From positions 1-50,795 of the forward strand of contig JALKBU010000296.1 in NCBI GenBank assembly GCA_023091735.1: a stretch of 50,795 nt of DNA. Direction: 5' to 3'. Below are positions 48,071 to 50,795 of this stretch, piece after piece. The position numbers and the translations under genes were made by a program. Every line of letters begins with the position of its first letter. Position 1 is the stretch's first letter. Source of the stretch: Trichomonas tenax. Lineage: Eukaryota; Parabasalia; Trichomonadida; Trichomonadidae. Below the pieces are notes generated by a model. The model had not been told where the DNA came from. It searched no databases and saw only the letters and a program-made list of their open reading frames with translations.

Positions 48071-48844
48071 TCAATCGTAAAATCTTTCTATGTCTATAAA
48101 AGATGGCTCTTGTGCGTATTGGAATGGGAACGTATCGTCGTTATCTAAAACCATATTTACGTCGAACTTGTCTAAAAAGACAGTAGGCGTCTGTGGCTGT
48201 ATCTGAATTCCTAGGATTTGAGGAATTGGGAATGCGCGTTTATCTTTTTGGTTTTGCTTTTCTTCTTCAAGTTTCTTAAGTTGGTAATATCTATACCTGC
48301 ACTGGAAGTCGGTTCTGTTACCGAGTGCTGCACTGATTTTGGTCCATGCGTGGATTCCAAAATCCTTAACAAGAGAAAGAAGTCTCTTTTCTTCATCCTC
48401 GGACCAGCCAGCCTTCGAAATTCTTGGATCTAGGCCTCTTGCCCATCGTTGGCAGCATTGTGTTTTAGTCCTTCCTGATCCCACATATTCAGAGATTACA
48501 GTCCAGTTTGAAAGACCGTACTTATAAACAGCCATGAGTAGGCGGTTGTCCTCATATTTTGTCCATTGCCTGGTTTTCTTTCTTTCGCCGTAATGCAACA
48601 CTTCTTTCTCAGGTGATGGAGGAATCGGCATTTTATCAGTTGCCATGATTTCCTGTATCCTTGTGCATGCCTCAATTAATGAGCGTATGTGCAAATCCTT
48701 CTTTCGAATTTCATCTATTGTAATTTGATTGTTGATCAACTTCAAAACAATACCGCCAGCGACCCTCATCTGGTCAGAGCTGAGTGCATCGTTGTTGGCC
48801 ATCAAAATAGAGTGCGTAAGGTCGAGAAACGGAAACCCTAACAT
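48071..48844 (-). CDS. R2R3 Myb transcription factor (257 aa)
   Basis: Two Myb repeats lie at about 90-139 and 142-190. The first has W94 (RQWTKYEDNRLL), W114 (SNWTVISEYVG) and W134 (CQRWARGLDP). The second has W147 (AGWSEDEEKRLL), W167 (HAWTKISAALG) and an aromatic third position (QCRYRYYQL). Myb factors of this kind bind MRE-type sites in trichomonads, where they control initiation at genes such as ap65-1. The N-terminal 85 residues are helical (ITIDEIRKKDLHIRSLIEAC) and the C terminus is glutamine/acid-rich, fit for activation. A second start at ATG 48802 (MANNDAL) is possible and would remove 14 hydrophobic residues. A GTCACTTTT cluster lies 210-570 bp upstream. Confidence 0.9.
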   Translation of the reverse strand: MLGFPFLDLTHSILMANNDALSSDQMRVAGGIVLKLINNQITIDEIRKKDLHIRSLIEACTRIQEIMATDKMPIPPSPEKEVLHYGERKKTRQWTKYEDNRLLMAVYKYGLSNWTVISEYVGSGRTKTQCCQRWARGLDPRISKAGWSEDEEKRLLSLVKDFGIHAWTKISAALGNRTDFQCRYRYYQLKKLEEEKQNQKDKRAFPIPQILGIQIQPQTPTVFLDKFDVNMVLDNDDTFPFQYAQEPSFIDIERFYD

Positions 48845-49055
48845 TTATTTTTTTTAACAAAAACCGCAATGGTTTGAATGGGCAAAATAAAATTTTTTAT
48901 TTGCGTTTTGTCGATTCCTGTATTGGTCTCAATCATTTTCTAATTCAGTTCCTCTCAAAACAGTAATTATTGTGAGGCAGAGATTTATTGAAAACTTTCT
49001 ATTGAATTATGTTATCTCTTACACATCTTCGTGTGATCTGTTTCAAAAATATTTT

Positions 49056-49414
49056 TGTCACTTTTGAAATAATTTATTTGTTACTTGTATTTGAATTTGA
49101 ATGTCACTTTTATCAAAAATGATTTCATTGCCAGACCCTATACAGAATTTATATACTTAGATTAATGTAGGTCACTTTTACATTAATTAATATTGTATTA
49201 CACATAAGTAGAAGAACAAATTAACATGTTAATTATCACTTTTTGCATACAAAAATTTGGTGTCACTTTTTAAATAGTAAAAAATCGATTGTTAGGTGTC
49301 ACTTTTATTGACAAGACATAGCTTCATTTGGAATGGTGAAATATTTTATAAATAATAGTTTGTCACTTTTCCCATCAGCCTTTTTCTTGCCAACTTTTTA
49401 TTATAAAAGTGACA
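49056..49414 (+). promoter_or_regulatory. Cluster of (T)GTCACTTTT motifs upstream of the Myb gene
   Basis: Copies lie at 49056-49065, 49102-49111, 49171-49179 (GTCACTTTT), 49236-49243 (TCACTTTT), 49261-49270, 49297-49306 and 49361-49370, all in one orientation. AAAAGTGACA at 49405-49414 is inverted. Spacing is irregular (25 to 70 bp), so this is not a simple tandem array. The cluster ends where dispersed repeat copy 3 begins. It could be a regulatory array for the Myb gene or a diverged repeat linked to the dispersed element. Confidence 0.6.
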
Positions 49415-49417
49415 AAA

Positions 49418-49866
49418 ATGACTCTTTTTTGAGGCTAAATTTGATAAATTTATTAAATTGAGAAGAATAGAGCAGGAAAATTTGAAAAGAGTCATCATTA
49501 TTTTTGGGAGAATAACACACAGAGCTTATGTGTGAACACTTGGAATACTTTTTTCAAAAAAAAGTTAAAAAAGCATATTTGTGATTAGATTTACCTATTT
49601 ATCATCGATAATAGCCTATTTTACGTTATGAAAATGCTATACAATGGGAATATAATATATTATAATGAGTAAAGCACATCATGGCAAATCAATATTTTTG
49701 ATGCAAGATATATCTAATATTTTAATGAAATATATACTTTATTAGCTAATTCTTTAATATATCATGCACAACAGGATTTTGTACTTTGAGGTTCAATAAC
49801 TTATCAAGAAGTTAATCCAGTGAGTTAAAAAACGAGTTTCGCCGACTTTGTGTATAAAAATTTAAT
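49418..49866 (+). repeat. Dispersed 430-bp repeat, copy 3, with an inverted left end
   Basis: From about 49484 onward the copy follows copy 1 (AAAAGAGTCATCATTATTTT through AATAACACACAG at 49511-49522 to GAGTTTCGCCGACTTTG). The first 50 bases (49418-49469, GACTCTTTTTTGAGGCTAAA to GAGAAGAAT) are the left end of the unit in reverse orientation. A short inversion between GACTCTTTT and AAAAGAGTC would explain this. Confidence 0.8.
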
Positions 49867-50795
49867 TGACCGTTTAAATATTTAGTCAAATAAAGCTAGT
49901 TAAGTAGTAAAAGTTGTAAAAAACAATATTAAAGTAGCGATAATAAGTATTTTTATCTATTAAAAGCAACAAATCGACGTTTTTAATTGAGAAATTTGCA
50001 TATTCACGTAGGATGATTTATTTGTACTTTGTTAGTAGTTACATCTCATCTATAGGGCCCCTATAATGAGTCTCTCGAACTTTGCTAAAAATTTTGAAGT
50101 TTTGCTCGGCATGGGAACTAAACTTTCTTGGAAAAACCGACAATAACCTTAAATGTCTTGGGATAACATTGGGGATTAAACATGTTTTTTCTAAAGGGTA
50201 AGTTAATGTTAAATCTTCCCAATTATTTAAAATTTATTGGAACTTGATTCCTAGGGCAGTTAAAACAAAGCCTTATTTAAAAAGCCAAAAAAGAGGTTTT
50301 TACATATTGTTTATCTTCAGAATTATTTTGGGCTTTTTCAGTAAAATTTGAACTTAGCATAATATATGCAGTAGAAAAAGCCCGACCATTTTTGTGTCAC
50401 GTTTGTGAACTTTTCTGAACTTTACAGTAAGGTTATATATTTTTAAATGATATATTTGGCATATACACCATATGCTGATTCTAAATTTCTATTTATTTTA
50501 TGCTAATAGGCACTTTTTCAGAGTGGGATTACTTCGGCGTCACTAAATTGGGACTGGGACAAAATAGAACAACGTGCTTTTCTGACATGCAACTTATTTT
50601 TGACATGTAAAGTCAGGATGTCAAAATAAAGGAAAGTGACGTGTTTGAGTGGGAAAAATGGAAAAGTATCAATAGGTTGAAATGGATTGAACTCAATGTT
50701 GGAAGCCAAAGAAGACTTCATTATGAGTAGTTGTGGCCTCACAGTGAAGGATGACCTGGTGATCTAGCAGAGATGCATCCAGATGCCTATTCAAC
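49867..50795. other. Right-end intergenic sequence, no gene seen
   Basis: There is a TATAGGG/CCCTATA palindrome near 50052-50066 and TGACATGTAAA at 50601-50611, with a TGACATGC variant at 50583. The minus-strand frame at 50518-50742 lacks protein-like composition. The next gene is presumably beyond the window. Confidence 0.5.

Noticed and set aside
49056..49414. GTCACTTTT copies considered as a CRISPR or minisatellite array
   Set aside because: The repeat is only nine or ten bases and spacing is irregular, so neither class fits.
50518..50742. Minus-strand 74-residue frame at the right end
   Set aside because: No domain, low-complexity AT-driven composition and no support from flanking DNA.

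Overview
The window looks like nuclear DNA of a parabasalid protist (trichomonad; Tritrichomonas or Trichomonas type). The evidence is indirect: strong AT richness, long intron-free genes, trichomonad-style families (ankyrin proteins with a coiled-coil head, DH-PH-Kelch proteins, R2R3 Myb factors) and, at the left end, a piece of a Maverick/Polinton giant transposon of the kind abundant in trichomonads. The species cannot be fixed from the sequence alone.

Region 1 (1 to about 5,358) is a decaying Maverick/Polinton fragment. It carries a phage-like tail-collar gene that runs in from beyond the left edge, a capsid-type candidate, two copies of a small membrane-active-type protein (one frameshifted), a frameshifted HNH endonuclease, a nonsense-interrupted unknown gene, a frameshifted KilA-N protein, a lysine-rich unknown protein, and an inverted, truncated second copy of the tail-collar gene exactly at the junction with host-type DNA. 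Its non-coding parts hold short three-base-loop hairpins and a recurring TTAGTTAGTTAG box.

Region 2 (about 5.4 to 15.5 kb) is gene-poor: a DENN-like gene (7171-8385), then a cluster of inverted-repeat elements (9307-10351 and 10358-10994), a small broken gene, a coiled-coil/ankyrin pseudogene with several lesions (11926-14131), and a TA-flanked 1.3-kb element with 27-bp terminal inverted repeats just upstream of that pseudogene's start codon.

Region 3 (15.7 to 27 kb) has a 1,254-residue alpha-solenoid protein, a leucine-rich-repeat protein and a 663-residue helical protein whose start lies 62 bp from a long-armed inverted-repeat element (24255-24917; arms about 99% identical).

Region 4 (28.6 to 48.8 kb) is the intact gene-rich part: ankyrin-RING protein, RhoGAP, Siva-like zinc protein and thioredoxin-like secretory protein on a 52-bp divergent promoter, a Ser/Thr kinase, a DH-PH-Kelch RhoGEF, a tubby-domain protein, a Wntless/GOLD-type seven-helix membrane protein and an R2R3 Myb factor. 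Several act in Rho signalling, membrane identity or ubiquitin transfer. Nothing shows co-transcription; neighbours mostly converge or diverge, as is usual in trichomonads.

A roughly 430-bp dispersed repeat occurs three times (19611, 33271 inverted, 49418). Recurrent short motifs (TGACATGTAAA; GTCACTTTT clusters) stand out in non-coding DNA. No rRNA, convincing tRNA or CRISPR array was found.
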